This document shows positions 6,090 through 13,804 of a DNA stretch of 30,202 bases, piece by piece (the stretch's first letter is position 1; each line of letters starts with the position of its first letter). The position numbers and the translations under genes were made by a program. This DNA is from a virus: IMG/VR virus record IMGVR_UViG_3300008339_007144, positions 1 through 30,202 of that record, one strand, 5' to 3'. A model generated the notes under the pieces. It was not told the DNA's origin and ran no database searches. It saw only the letters and a program-made list of their open reading frames with translations.

Positions 6090-8869
6090 GATGTCGAGTG
6101 CGGGAGGAATGGGATGGGTCCGTTGTCACCGGAGAAACGCTGTCCAACCACATCGGTCGCAGCGGACACACCGAGACCCCTCTCCAAGTCCACACCCGCG
6201 AGGTTCTTGCCCAACTCATAGACGATCGCCGAGAGACCGGCCATCCTTGTGAAGTCCACAACGCCCGCAAACCCCCCAAAGTTCACCTCTTGACCCAACA
6301 CATTCCGAACGCCACCACCAATCTGGGGGCTGACGGCCAAGAAAGCGGAGGCCGACCTCGTACTGAAGGAGAGGAACTGGCGGGCCAGCGGGTTGCTCAA
6401 CCAGCGGGTCCACGTCGGCGTCAGATTCGGGATGTCGCTCTGGAAGGCCACAGGAGTATTCATCAGGGAGGAGCCAAACTGCGTCTCCTGAATCATCCTC
6501 TTGATGCTCTGCTTGGCGACAGCCTGATCCACCACACCGGCCTTCGTCAGAGCAGCCTCAGTGGCGTGTGCAACCACCAGCCGGTTGAACCACTCGGCCT
6601 TCTCAAAGCCCTTCATGGAGAGGTCGCCGATCTGCCCGAAGATGCCCGGCCTCTCAAAGCCACCGGACCCTGTTGCAGCAATCTGGTCCAGAACCTCGTG
6701 AGGGTTCGCCCCAAACTGCAACAGGTCCTCCCCTCCATAGTTCATAAAGCGACCGAAGGCGGACTCCATGACAGCCTGCCGTTCAGCAGCCGAGATACCA
6801 CGAATGACCCCACCCTTGGCAGACCGAAGTTGGGCGTACTTCGACATGTCCTGAAACGCCTTCTGATACCCCTCCAGCACGTTGTCGAAGCCGAGCCACG
6901 ATGTACCATGCAGAAGAGGCTGCGTCAGGTTGAGCAGAATACTGGCGGGATTGAAACCCAAATGGGTCCCGTACAGATGCGAGGCGATGCCTTGGGTGAT
7001 GGCACGCCCACCCCTCACCGGCATGTTCTCATCGGCGAGATATCGAATCTCGTCCACCATCCTCTTCCCCACGGAGCCACCGTTGGTCTCCATCCAGTTG
7101 GCCATCCCCGACTCGCCAACCCTCTTCAACATCCCCCTGTTATTGATGACCATCGCCTGCGTCAGCCCATACCTCACGGAGGTCCGCCCGAAGGACGCGG
7201 GTAGCAGAAGGTCCACCACGATATCACGGTGGTACTGCTGAGGGAGCATGGACCAAGAGGCCCACAACGCATCCGAGTTGTTGAAGTACCCCTTCCGTCC
7301 ATCAGTCGGGGCCTTGTACCCCTCCACCTCTGGATGCATGATCGTCTTGATATCACTCCCGTCCACCAGTACCTCCCCACTGGCGGTCGCCACCTTGTAA
7401 GTAGTCCTCTGGAGTTCACCCACATCCTTCCCCACAGGGGCGACGAACCACCCGTATGTCCTCGCCGTTCGGTCGAAGTACGTCTTCAGCGATTCATAGG
7501 GGTTCATCCTCAGAAAGGTCACCCCTCTCCCGGATGAGGAGGTGAGTGCTTCCTGTGACTTGCGGACCTCACCCAAAAACTCCTCGGTGAGGGCACCAGA
7601 CCCCACGTTCTTCTCGGCGAAGGTGGCAAATGCTGTCCAGTCATCCGGGTGATAGAGGCCCACGTCACGGGCCCTCGCCAGAATGTTCGGAGAGGTTGTG
7701 ACAATGCGGGCCGTGGCCGACCTCCTTGCATCCTCGAAGGGACGGATGGTCCCGGTGGCATCCACCGTCTCCATGTAGGCCCTCGGAAAATACGAGGAGC
7801 CCTGATCCACAAAGGTCTTCGAGGCAATCTCGGCAAACTGCTCCACGCTGACGGCACCGTCATCCATCAACCCCAACATCTCGGGGCCGAAGATCGTCCG
7901 AGCCACATCCAGAGGGGTGTCACCACCAGTCATCCGATACCTACCATCAGAAAACAGTTTGCTCTTGAGACCCTCGTGGAGGTTCTTCAACTTTCGGCTG
8001 TCCACTTTGAAGACGCCCTCGCTTGCATACAGAGCCTCATCACCGAACAGCCTCACCTTCCTCTGCTCCAAACTCTTCTGGATAGCAGAGACAAGCGGAT
8101 CAGCCACGTCCCCCAAATACTTCTTGAGGACGGCTCGCGGATCGTAGTTGATGAGGGCACCCCTCTCCCGATTCACGAGTTCGACACCCGTGAAGACCCC
8201 TTCTGCGTTCCGCTGGATCACGGGGTACACGGTGGTTTTGGCTTGGTCCCATCCTTCGATGGTGGCCTGCAAGTTCATCAGAACACCGGAGACCATCTCG
8301 CGGTCCTGCGGGTTCCTGATCCTCCTCACATCGAGGGTCTTCGAGGAGCCCTGCCAAGGCATCTTTTCAAGGGCCTTCTGCCAAACCTCCCCAGTCACCA
8401 ACCTCTCCTCCCTCGTGAGGTTGTCAGCGGCGGACATCGCGTCCTCGAAGATTCGAGTGATCGGCGTACCGCTGAGTTCTGTGGTGGGTGCAAGCAACCC
8501 TGCATAACTGAGGAGTCCACGGCCCTTCTTGACGAAGGCACCGTACGCCCCGGCCTCGTCGAAGATGTAGCGGGCACCCCTCGAAAGTGCAGACTGGGCA
8601 CCGGGAGCCCCCATAAACATCAGCCAGACAAAGGGGTTCGTCCCGATATCAATGAGGGCGTTGGTCACAGGGTTTCCCCCTGCGGCCTGCTTCATCCTCG
8701 TTCGGATCGTGTCCCTCTCAGCGAGGGTGGTCTTGGTGGGGTCGAAGACCGCAGCCAATGACCCTTTCACCGTCACCTCCCCATCCAACAACATCGAAAA
8801 GAGCAGGTCCGGCTTCTCATAGAAGGACACGCTCTCGAATGGGGATGGAGTGATAGCGGTCTGGGTCAT
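5834..8869 (-). CDS. large internal/ejection-type virion protein, main part
   Basis: As read, 1011 residues; the genuine part ends near residue 920 (about 6103), where coding moves to the -1 frame and continues to 5352. I recognise no enzymatic motif. It is a long, mostly helical protein with hydrophobic segments (NPFVWLMFMGAPG near residue 80; FGGFAGVVDFTRMAGLSAIVYEL near 870-895) and a segment LARQFLSFSTRSASAFLAV near 840-858. Similar segments occur in very large phage proteins carried inside the virion and ejected with DNA. Position and size support that role; it is an inference. The ATG at 8869 has GGAGG 8 bases upstream, directly after an intrinsic terminator, so it may be transcribed separately or by read-through. 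Two repeat copies lie inside (7519-7535 and 8157-8172). Confidence 0.65.
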   Translation of the reverse strand: MTQTAITPSPFESVSFYEKPDLLFSMLLDGEVTVKGSLAAVFDPTKTTLAERDTIRTRMKQAAGGNPVTNALIDIGTNPFVWLMFMGAPGAQSALSRGARYIFDEAGAYGAFVKKGRGLLSYAGLLAPTTELSGTPITRIFEDAMSAADNLTREERLVTGEVWQKALEKMPWQGSSKTLDVRRIRNPQDREMVSGVLMNLQATIEGWDQAKTTVYPVIQRNAEGVFTGVELVNRERGALINYDPRAVLKKYLGDVADPLVSAIQKSLEQRKVRLFGDEALYASEGVFKVDSRKLKNLHEGLKSKLFSDGRYRMTGGDTPLDVARTIFGPEMLGLMDDGAVSVEQFAEIASKTFVDQGSSYFPRAYMETVDATGTIRPFEDARRSATARIVTTSPNILARARDVGLYHPDDWTAFATFAEKNVGSGALTEEFLGEVRKSQEALTSSSGRGVTFLRMNPYESLKTYFDRTARTYGWFVAPVGKDVGELQRTTYKVATASGEVLVDGSDIKTIMHPEVEGYKAPTDGRKGYFNNSDALWASWSMLPQQYHRDIVVDLLLPASFGRTSVRYGLTQAMVINNRGMLKRVGESGMANWMETNGGSVGKRMVDEIRYLADENMPVRGGRAITQGIASHLYGTHLGFNPASILLNLTQPLLHGTSWLGFDNVLEGYQKAFQDMSKYAQLRSAKGGVIRGISAAERQAVMESAFGRFMNYGGEDLLQFGANPHEVLDQIAATGSGGFERPGIFGQIGDLSMKGFEKAEWFNRLVVAHATEAALTKAGVVDQAVAKQSIKRMIQETQFGSSLMNTPVAFQSDIPNLTPTWTRWLSNPLARQFLSFSTRSASAFLAVSPQIGGGVRNVLGQEVNFGGFAGVVDFTRMAGLSAIVYELGKNLAGVDLERGLGVSAATDVVGQRFSGDNGPIPFLPHSTSCTRRPVVSSNRTVPCWQMRPPVVCCPVGSPSARLWVGLLLSPHGSLFPLDRRHLRIGSPVMSRVGCLCSRRTGRWWITVTPKTL
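7519..7535 (+). repeat. dispersed repeat copy 6 (GGAT form)
   Basis: TCACCCCTCTCCCGGAT. It is inside the large virion gene, where the minus strand reads S-G-R-G-V-T. The composition is C-biased to the left (7381-7500: G30/C41) and balanced just to the right. Confidence 0.9.
8157..8172 (+). repeat. dispersed repeat copy 7 (GAT form)
   Basis: GCACCCCTCTCCCGAT. It is inside the large virion gene, where the minus strand reads N-R-E-R-G-A, a different frame from copy 6 in the same gene. Confidence 0.9.
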
Positions 8870-8881
8870 TGGGCGACCTCC

Positions 8882-8917
8882 AAAAAACCCACCAACCCCG
8901 GATAGAGATTGGTGGGT
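8882..8917 (-). terminator. intrinsic terminator after the 163-aa gene
   Basis: Reading the minus strand, ACCCACCAA (8917-8909) pairs perfectly with TTGGTGGGT (8895-8887) around a 13-base loop, followed directly by a run of six T (8887-8882). It sits between the stop at 8942 and the ATG at 8869. It would end transcripts of the internal-protein cluster, or reduce read-through into the large virion gene. Confidence 0.8.
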
Positions 8918-8920
8918 CTC

Positions 8921-8936
8921 ATCGGGAGAGGGGTGT
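8921..8936 (-). repeat. dispersed repeat copy 8 (GAT form)
   Basis: The reverse complement is ACACCCCTCTCCCGAT, exact. It is intergenic, between the 163-aa gene stop (8942) and the terminator stem (8917). On the transcribed strand it reads in the opposite sense to the copies at 13784, 23320 and 29976. Confidence 0.92.
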
Positions 8937-8941
8937 TCCTA

Positions 8942-9433
8942 TTAGACGTTCACAATCGTACCGGACGGGACGCTCACAGCGTAGACCGTAACGAGAGCAC
9001 CGGCCAGACCAGTCGAAGCAGCCGCAATGACCGCAAAGAGAGTCTCACCGGGTTCAATCACGTTCGTCGCCGCCGCATAGTCCTCAGCACCAAGCGTACC
9101 CGTCGGAGACGCATCAGCAGCATCAGGCACATTCACCGTAAACGACGCATTGGTATTCGCCGTGATGGTGTTCAGGTCAAGGTTCGGAGCCACGTCAGCA
9201 GAGCCGACACCAGCAACCGCAACACCGGACGGAACCCTCTGCAACTTGCAGTTGCAGCCAGCGTTTGCCGCAGCAGCCGCCCTCACGGTCGCCGACACAA
9301 CAGCCAAACGGCTCCCGGTCGTATTCGTGAGGATCGGTACGTTCTGAGCAGCACCCGTAGCAGCCACAGGGGTCTCAAAGAGGAAGGGAATACCAATCTG
9401 CAAAGCCTTGTTCGTGATGATCGCACCAGCCAT
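8942..9433 (-). CDS. small beta-rich virion protein A
   Basis: A 163-residue protein rich in Ala, Val, Thr and Asn with alternating hydrophobic pattern (SRLAVVSATVRAAAAANAG, ETLFAVIAAASTGLAGALVTVYAVSV), consistent with a beta-sandwich of the decoration or head-fibre type; no specific family is recognised. It resembles its upstream neighbour (9477-9920) in layout: an N-terminal strand set, a central Thr/Asn-rich part, then a strand with E-G-x-x-(I/L) followed by a final strand ending in V. The two may be diverged duplicates. GGAG lies 8 bases before the ATG. It ends 25 bases before an intrinsic terminator. Confidence 0.6.
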   Translation of the reverse strand: MAGAIITNKALQIGIPFLFETPVAATGAAQNVPILTNTTGSRLAVVSATVRAAAAANAGCNCKLQRVPSGVAVAGVGSADVAPNLDLNTITANTNASFTVNVPDAADASPTGTLGAEDYAAATNVIEPGETLFAVIAAASTGLAGALVTVYAVSVPSGTIVNV

Positions 9434-9476
9434 AGTTCATTCTCCAGATGATTTCAACCGTTCAGCGGGTACCCAC

Positions 9477-9920
9477 TCAGGCAATCCGCGTCGAAGTCCG
9501 CACCGCAATCGACAAGTCCGCAAGGCTCGCTGTGTTCCCCAGCGAAATCGAGGTCCCCGTACCCGTGGTGCAAACGATCGCATAGATCATCGCCCCCTCC
9601 TCGACCACATTGTTGTTGCTGAGAATAGCAAGGTTCTGGTCGGTGTGGTTCGCCGCCGAAGTATTGATGGCCGACCCAGCGGTCGCCAACTCCTGCGTGG
9701 CCACAGTAACACCAGTCGGGTTCTGTCCGGCGTTCACCTTGAAGAACCGGATGAAGTGTGCGTTGGAACCATTGGTCCCCCACCGCACATTGATCTGGTC
9801 AACTTGAAGCCGCTTGGTGGCCCTCAAGATCGGAAGGACCGTCGGCACGCTCGCCGAAATGACGGCCATCTCAACACCGAACATGTCAGGGCAATACTGC
9901 GAGGTAAGGGGGATAGGCAT
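9477..9920 (-). CDS. small beta-rich virion protein B
   Basis: A 147-residue protein with a beta pattern: PTVLPILRATKRLQVDQINVRW near the start, HFIRFFKVNAG in the middle, and EEGAMIYAIVCTTGTGTSISLG near the C-terminus. It has no catalytic motif. It is similar in size, order of strands and gene position to protein A, with a 43-base gap between them. GGAG is 6 bases before the ATG. A structural role on the virion surface is inferred only from fold type and location among virion genes. Confidence 0.6.
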   Translation of the reverse strand: MPIPLTSQYCPDMFGVEMAVISASVPTVLPILRATKRLQVDQINVRWGTNGSNAHFIRFFKVNAGQNPTGVTVATQELATAGSAINTSAANHTDQNLAILSNNNVVEEGAMIYAIVCTTGTGTSISLGNTASLADLSIAVRTSTRIA

Positions 9921-9953
9921 GGTTGTCTCCTACGAGCCTGTCTCAAAACTTGT

Positions 9954-10589
9954 TCAGAAAAGTCCGCTCAAATCACCCCCATCACTCATGGGTGGAGACT
10001 TGATGGTGAGGGTACTCGTGGGTCCTTTGGGCCCAATACCCTGTGTCTGCCTCACATTATAGCCCCCCTGCTGAAGCGACGAGAGAAGGTCTTGCCCGCC
10101 ACCCTGTCCGGGTACCTGCCCCAAGGTCATCATCTGGGCCAACTCCTCCAGAAGGTCCACCCTCGGCACCCCACCAATAACCTCGGCCCCTACAGGGAGC
10201 CTCCGTCCAGCCATCACCCTCTGAAAGAGTGCCGGGTCCAAAGCCCGCAGTTTCACCAAACTCTCAGACATCCCCCTCTGAACCCTCTCAGCCTCCAACT
10301 TCTTCCCGGCAGCGACGGCCCTCGCCTTGTACTCCAAAGCCTGAGCAGCCCTCGCCCTCTTCGCCCCTCCCCCCGAGAAGTAATCCCCAATCCCCCCAAT
10401 CAACGGAGAAACGACCTCACTGGCAGCGAACCCAATGGCAGGAGCAGCGAGGCCCACAGTCGCCAATGGTCCGATGTCCCTCGCGGTCTTCATCGTGAGA
10501 CCTGTAACAGTCTCGGCAATACCCCGGGTCTTCGCCCCACCGACAGCCCCCTTCAACGCAGACACAGCAGCCTTCACAGCACCCTTCAT
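9954..10589 (-). CDS. Ala/Gly-rich internal virion protein
   Basis: A 211-residue protein. Residues about 1-75 are Ala/Gly-rich with a long hydrophobic stretch (GPLATVGLAAPAIGFAASEVV, then PLIGGIGDYF) that could insert in a membrane; residues 75-110 are helical and charged; the C-terminus is Gln/Gly/Ser-rich. Such composition is typical of small ejected virion proteins of short-tailed phages (P22 gp7/gp20-like in character, not shown homologous). The start overlaps the stop of the upstream 529-residue gene by 4 bases (ATGA), suggesting coupled translation. Confidence 0.6.
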   Translation of the reverse strand: MKGAVKAAVSALKGAVGGAKTRGIAETVTGLTMKTARDIGPLATVGLAAPAIGFAASEVVSPLIGGIGDYFSGGGAKRARAAQALEYKARAVAAGKKLEAERVQRGMSESLVKLRALDPALFQRVMAGRRLPVGAEVIGGVPRVDLLEELAQMMTLGQVPGQGGGQDLLSSLQQGGYNVRQTQGIGPKGPTSTLTIKSPPMSDGGDLSGLF

Positions 10590-12175
10590 GGCATGGCTCC
10601 CATCTTCAGCATCATTTCAGCAAAGGAGGGCCTCGTGGGCGTAGAAGCCTGCTGAAGTTTTACAAGGTCGGGGCCCACCAACTCCAAAACCTGAGCCTGC
10701 CTCTCATAGGACGCGGCCCTCTGTCCATACGCATCGGCCTCTGCCATCCCAACCAAATCCGAGAGGGCCTTCTCCTCAGAGGTCAGAGACGCTTCAACAG
10801 CAGCAGACCTCGCGGCCTGCCCGAACATCTCCGTCTCTCCGGCAAGTTCCTGTGACGCCTTCTCCCGAGGATCGCTCGACAGTGCATCCAACACCTCTCC
10901 CACCGTCATCACCGCACCAACCACACCGAGGGCCTTCACCCCCTTGGTCAGCAACTTTCCGGGAAGGGCCTTCCTCGCAGCAAGAGCCTCAGCCTTTGCC
11001 GCCCTCGACTGCCTCAAAGCAATGTTCGAGTCGCTCCCCAACTGCCTCTCCAAAGCAGAGTCGAGGCCCATCTTCTTGGGTGCGGTCGAAACATCAGCCA
11101 GAGACGACAGAGGGTCCACAGGCCCGGTCACATCCAAGAGCCCCTGCCTCGGAGGAACCACCCCGCCACCACCCAACCTCACATTTCCAACCTGCATCCT
11201 CATGTTGGACGGGTTGATAACTGAGGGGATTCGACGGGTCGGACCCGGAGTAACCCCAGCCGTCCTAAACCTTCTCTCAAGGTAGGGCGACACAGGACCC
11301 GAGAACCCCTGTGCAGGAACCTTCGCGTTCGCAATGTTCCCAGCACCAATCTTCTGAACCTTCGACGCAGCCTTCTCAGCCTCCGTTGCCAACCGCTGCT
11401 GGGCCATCTGTTTGGTGACACCAAGAGCCTTACTTTGCTCCATGCCACCACGCACAAACTCCACATACGTCTTCCGCTCAGACGGCGTGAGTGCAGCCAA
11501 CTGAGCCAGATCAGCGTCCGAAGTCAGCCCCCCATACACGCCAGCAGACTTCGTAGCCTTCGTGAACGAGGACAACGCCGGACTCACCGGACTCTGCGTC
11601 ACACCCACAGGGGCAACGGTAGAAGGAGGAACAGCGTTCCGGGGGATTCCAACCTTCCTCGGAACCCCCCCCTTCGGAGAGACAACGGGCTTGGCTTCTG
11701 GGGGTAGTGTGGGGGATACCGATGGACCCGGCTTATCAATCGGAGGAGCAGCAGAGGGCGTGGTCTTCGCCACCTTCTTGGCCTTCACAACCTTCCCGGC
11801 CTCCACCTTCGGAGCCTTCTCACCCTCAAAGAGTGTTTCCTGTTGGACCTTCGCCACGCCCTCCTTCGCCTTGGCCTTCACAGCGTTCGCAACATTCGGC
11901 CTATCCGAGTTCGCCAACAGTGCTTCACGGATCGCCTTGGGCGATGACATACCCATCGTCTCACTGAGAACCTTCTGTCTCCACGCCGCATTACCCTTAC
12001 TCAGTTGCGACTCATCAACCCCCTTCAACACATCAACAATAGTCTTTGCGTAGTCTTTATCGAGGTCTTCACCAGTCAAACCCCGCAACTGCTTGATGAA
12101 AGCATTGATGTCCACCTGCCCACGAGAAGTGGAGGCTACACCACTCAAGTCAACATTAGTCTGTGGGTTTGACAT
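10586..12175 (-). CDS. internal virion protein, 529 aa (Pro/Ala-rich)
   Basis: Not recognised. Residues 1-110 are helical, 130-210 are a Pro/Lys/Val-rich low-complexity linker (APPIDKPGPSVSPTLPPEAK), 230-300 are helical (a segment LTPSERKTYVEFVRGGM), 300-370 are Gly/Pro-rich and the C-terminal third is Ala-rich and helical with one possible membrane stretch (LGVVGAVMTVGEVL). The start has GGAG 8 bases upstream, within the end of the previous gene, 2 bases after its stop. It is one of a run of Ala/Gln-rich leftward genes behind the tail protein gene, the usual site of internal or ejection proteins in short-tailed phages. Confidence 0.6.
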   Translation of the reverse strand: MSNPQTNVDLSGVASTSRGQVDINAFIKQLRGLTGEDLDKDYAKTIVDVLKGVDESQLSKGNAAWRQKVLSETMGMSSPKAIREALLANSDRPNVANAVKAKAKEGVAKVQQETLFEGEKAPKVEAGKVVKAKKVAKTTPSAAPPIDKPGPSVSPTLPPEAKPVVSPKGGVPRKVGIPRNAVPPSTVAPVGVTQSPVSPALSSFTKATKSAGVYGGLTSDADLAQLAALTPSERKTYVEFVRGGMEQSKALGVTKQMAQQRLATEAEKAASKVQKIGAGNIANAKVPAQGFSGPVSPYLERRFRTAGVTPGPTRRIPSVINPSNMRMQVGNVRLGGGGVVPPRQGLLDVTGPVDPLSSLADVSTAPKKMGLDSALERQLGSDSNIALRQSRAAKAEALAARKALPGKLLTKGVKALGVVGAVMTVGEVLDALSSDPREKASQELAGETEMFGQAARSAAVEASLTSEEKALSDLVGMAEADAYGQRAASYERQAQVLELVGPDLVKLQQASTPTRPSFAEMMLKMGAMP

Positions 12176-12177
12176 TC

Positions 12178-13767
12178 TTACTGCTCCAGACTCTTCGCCA
12201 TCTCATCAAGGGCCTGCAACTGCACATCCACAACCCGCTTGGCTCCGGGTGACGCAGCCTGCTGTTCAACACGAGACCTCTTCGCCCCCACCTTCCCGGC
12301 CTTCTGCTTGGCCTCCACCTCCTTCTTCCTCTCCTTGGAGAGTTGGGAGCCCGAAGCCACAGCCCTCTGAACAGTATCCTGCACACCCATCCTCTTCAAC
12401 TGGGGAGACAGACTTTCCAAGAGTGCCGTATCGTCAGCGGTCGGTTCGCCACCAACCGCCAACATATTGAGCCTTTCAATCAGCCTACCCATCTGGTTCG
12501 GTGTGGCAATCCTCCCAGCGAAATGCCCATTGAAAAGTGCCTTCATGGAGGCCCCATAATCCGAGACCTTCCCAACACTCTTCCTCATCCTCATCAAATA
12601 CTCCTTCTCAGGAGTACCGTCCCACATCTCTGTCTCATTGATCCCAGCCTTCTGAAGGAGGGTTCGCAACTCTGCCTCATTGGCAACACCACTGAAGGAG
12701 CCACTCACGGAATCCACCATCGCCTTGATCGCAAACGGAGGGATGCCAAGTCCAACCAACTTGTCGAACTCAGCACCAAGGTCCTTCGAGATATCCATCT
12801 TAGCATTATCAGGTGAGGTGCGGACAGCCACAGACACCGCCCCCAACTTCTCGAAGAAGGACTGCACCGCTTCGGCGACACCGGGACCATCACCAAAGGT
12901 CGCCGCAATCTGGGGAGCAGTATACGCAGCCAGTTTGGAAACGGCAGTCTGGAACCCCTTTGCAGGGTCCCCCTCCTCAAAGGCCGCTAGATTGAAAGCC
13001 CCCGCCTTGTCACCAAACTCGTCGCCGCTCGTAGCCTTGGACAACTTCGACACGATGGTCGTGAGTCCGATCACATTGGCCACGCTCTTGATGGTGCCCC
13101 ACGAACCCCTCTTGGAAACAAGGTCCTTCGCCAACTCCGAATCAGGATTCAAAGCGACATCCTGAAGCATCCTCGTGACACCCTCACCCATGATGCCCGC
13201 AATGACACCGGGGAACTGGGCCTCCACAGCGGCCTTCGACTTGATGGTATCAACAGCCTGACGGCTCATTGCTTCAGCCTGACCAGAAGCCCTCAATGTC
13301 GCCGCCTCAGCAGCAGCAGCATCCACAGCCGAAGCCGTCAACTCCTCCTCATACTTGGCCATCTCCGCCTCATAGAGCGGAGCCTCCTCAGCACTCGCCC
13401 TCGCAGCCTTCAGTGCGAGAGCCTGCATCTGCACAGTCAACGACTGCTGCTTCTTGAACATCTGCTCCTTGAAAGCCCTGTCCTCAGCACTCTCCCGGGA
13501 CATGAACTCTTCCTGAGCAGCCTGCTCGGCCAACCTCTGCTGTCCCTCCCTGACCTGACTCTCAGTCTGAAAGGACTGGTAGTTGGTGTCCCGATCAGCC
13601 TGAGCATCAATCTGAAGTTGAGCGAGTTTCGACTCGTGCTTCATGCGTTCGGCAGCCATTCGGGCCTGAAAGTCCATCTCGACCTTCGCCCTCTGTCCAG
13701 CCACGACCTCCCCAACACCGGCCTGAGCCTGCGGTGAAATCTGCTCGTTGATCTTGTACGATGCCAT
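12178..13767 (-). CDS. internal virion protein, 529 aa (coiled coil)
   Basis: Not recognised by family. Residues about 20-185 are a long Ala/Glu/Gln/Lys-rich coiled coil (AERMKHESKLAQLQIDAQAD, ESAEDRAFKEQMFKKQQSL), followed by a mixed globular part (about 185-470) and a Lys/Glu-rich basic tail (SKERKKEVEAKQKAGKVGAK). It has the same length as its downstream neighbour but no evident similarity to it. AAGGAG is 5 bases before the ATG, and a repeat copy lies just upstream. Predicted role: structural, internal to the virion or tail. Confidence 0.6.
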   Translation of the reverse strand: MASYKINEQISPQAQAGVGEVVAGQRAKVEMDFQARMAAERMKHESKLAQLQIDAQADRDTNYQSFQTESQVREGQQRLAEQAAQEEFMSRESAEDRAFKEQMFKKQQSLTVQMQALALKAARASAEEAPLYEAEMAKYEEELTASAVDAAAAEAATLRASGQAEAMSRQAVDTIKSKAAVEAQFPGVIAGIMGEGVTRMLQDVALNPDSELAKDLVSKRGSWGTIKSVANVIGLTTIVSKLSKATSGDEFGDKAGAFNLAAFEEGDPAKGFQTAVSKLAAYTAPQIAATFGDGPGVAEAVQSFFEKLGAVSVAVRTSPDNAKMDISKDLGAEFDKLVGLGIPPFAIKAMVDSVSGSFSGVANEAELRTLLQKAGINETEMWDGTPEKEYLMRMRKSVGKVSDYGASMKALFNGHFAGRIATPNQMGRLIERLNMLAVGGEPTADDTALLESLSPQLKRMGVQDTVQRAVASGSQLSKERKKEVEAKQKAGKVGAKRSRVEQQAASPGAKRVVDVQLQALDEMAKSLEQ

Positions 13768-13783
13768 CTGATCTCCTTCGTGT

Positions 13784-13799
13784 ACACCCCTCTCCCGAT
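13784..13799 (+). repeat. dispersed repeat copy 9 (GAT form)
   Basis: ACACCCCTCTCCCGAT, exact. It is intergenic, between the stop at 13805 and the start at 13767. Counts are G26/C45 for 13661-13780 and G54/C21 for 13801-13920, one of the sharpest flips in the window, between two genes on the same strand. Confidence 0.95.
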
Positions 13800-13804
13800 T
13801 TGGG

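Noticed and set aside
6174-6187. Partial repeat match ACCCCTCTCCAAG
   Set aside because: It diverges before the conserved CCCG, and no composition flip is evident.
6098-8761. Long plus-strand frames opposite the large virion gene (368 and 370 codons)
   Set aside because: High-GC mirror frames. The leftward frame gives coherent helical protein, these give His/Arg/Pro-rich sequence with no motif.
9454-9783. Alternative 109-codon minus frame inside the 147-aa gene
   Set aside because: It overlaps fully with the better frame, lacks a ribosome site and gives Cys/His/Arg-rich sequence.
10059-10066. TATAAT on the minus strand inside the 211-aa gene
   Set aside because: It is in coding sequence, has no TG extension or good -35, and no gene starts suitably downstream.
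10881-10900. Near match ACACCTCTCCCACC
   Set aside because: Two C are missing from the core and the 3' end differs; it lies in coding sequence with no skew change.
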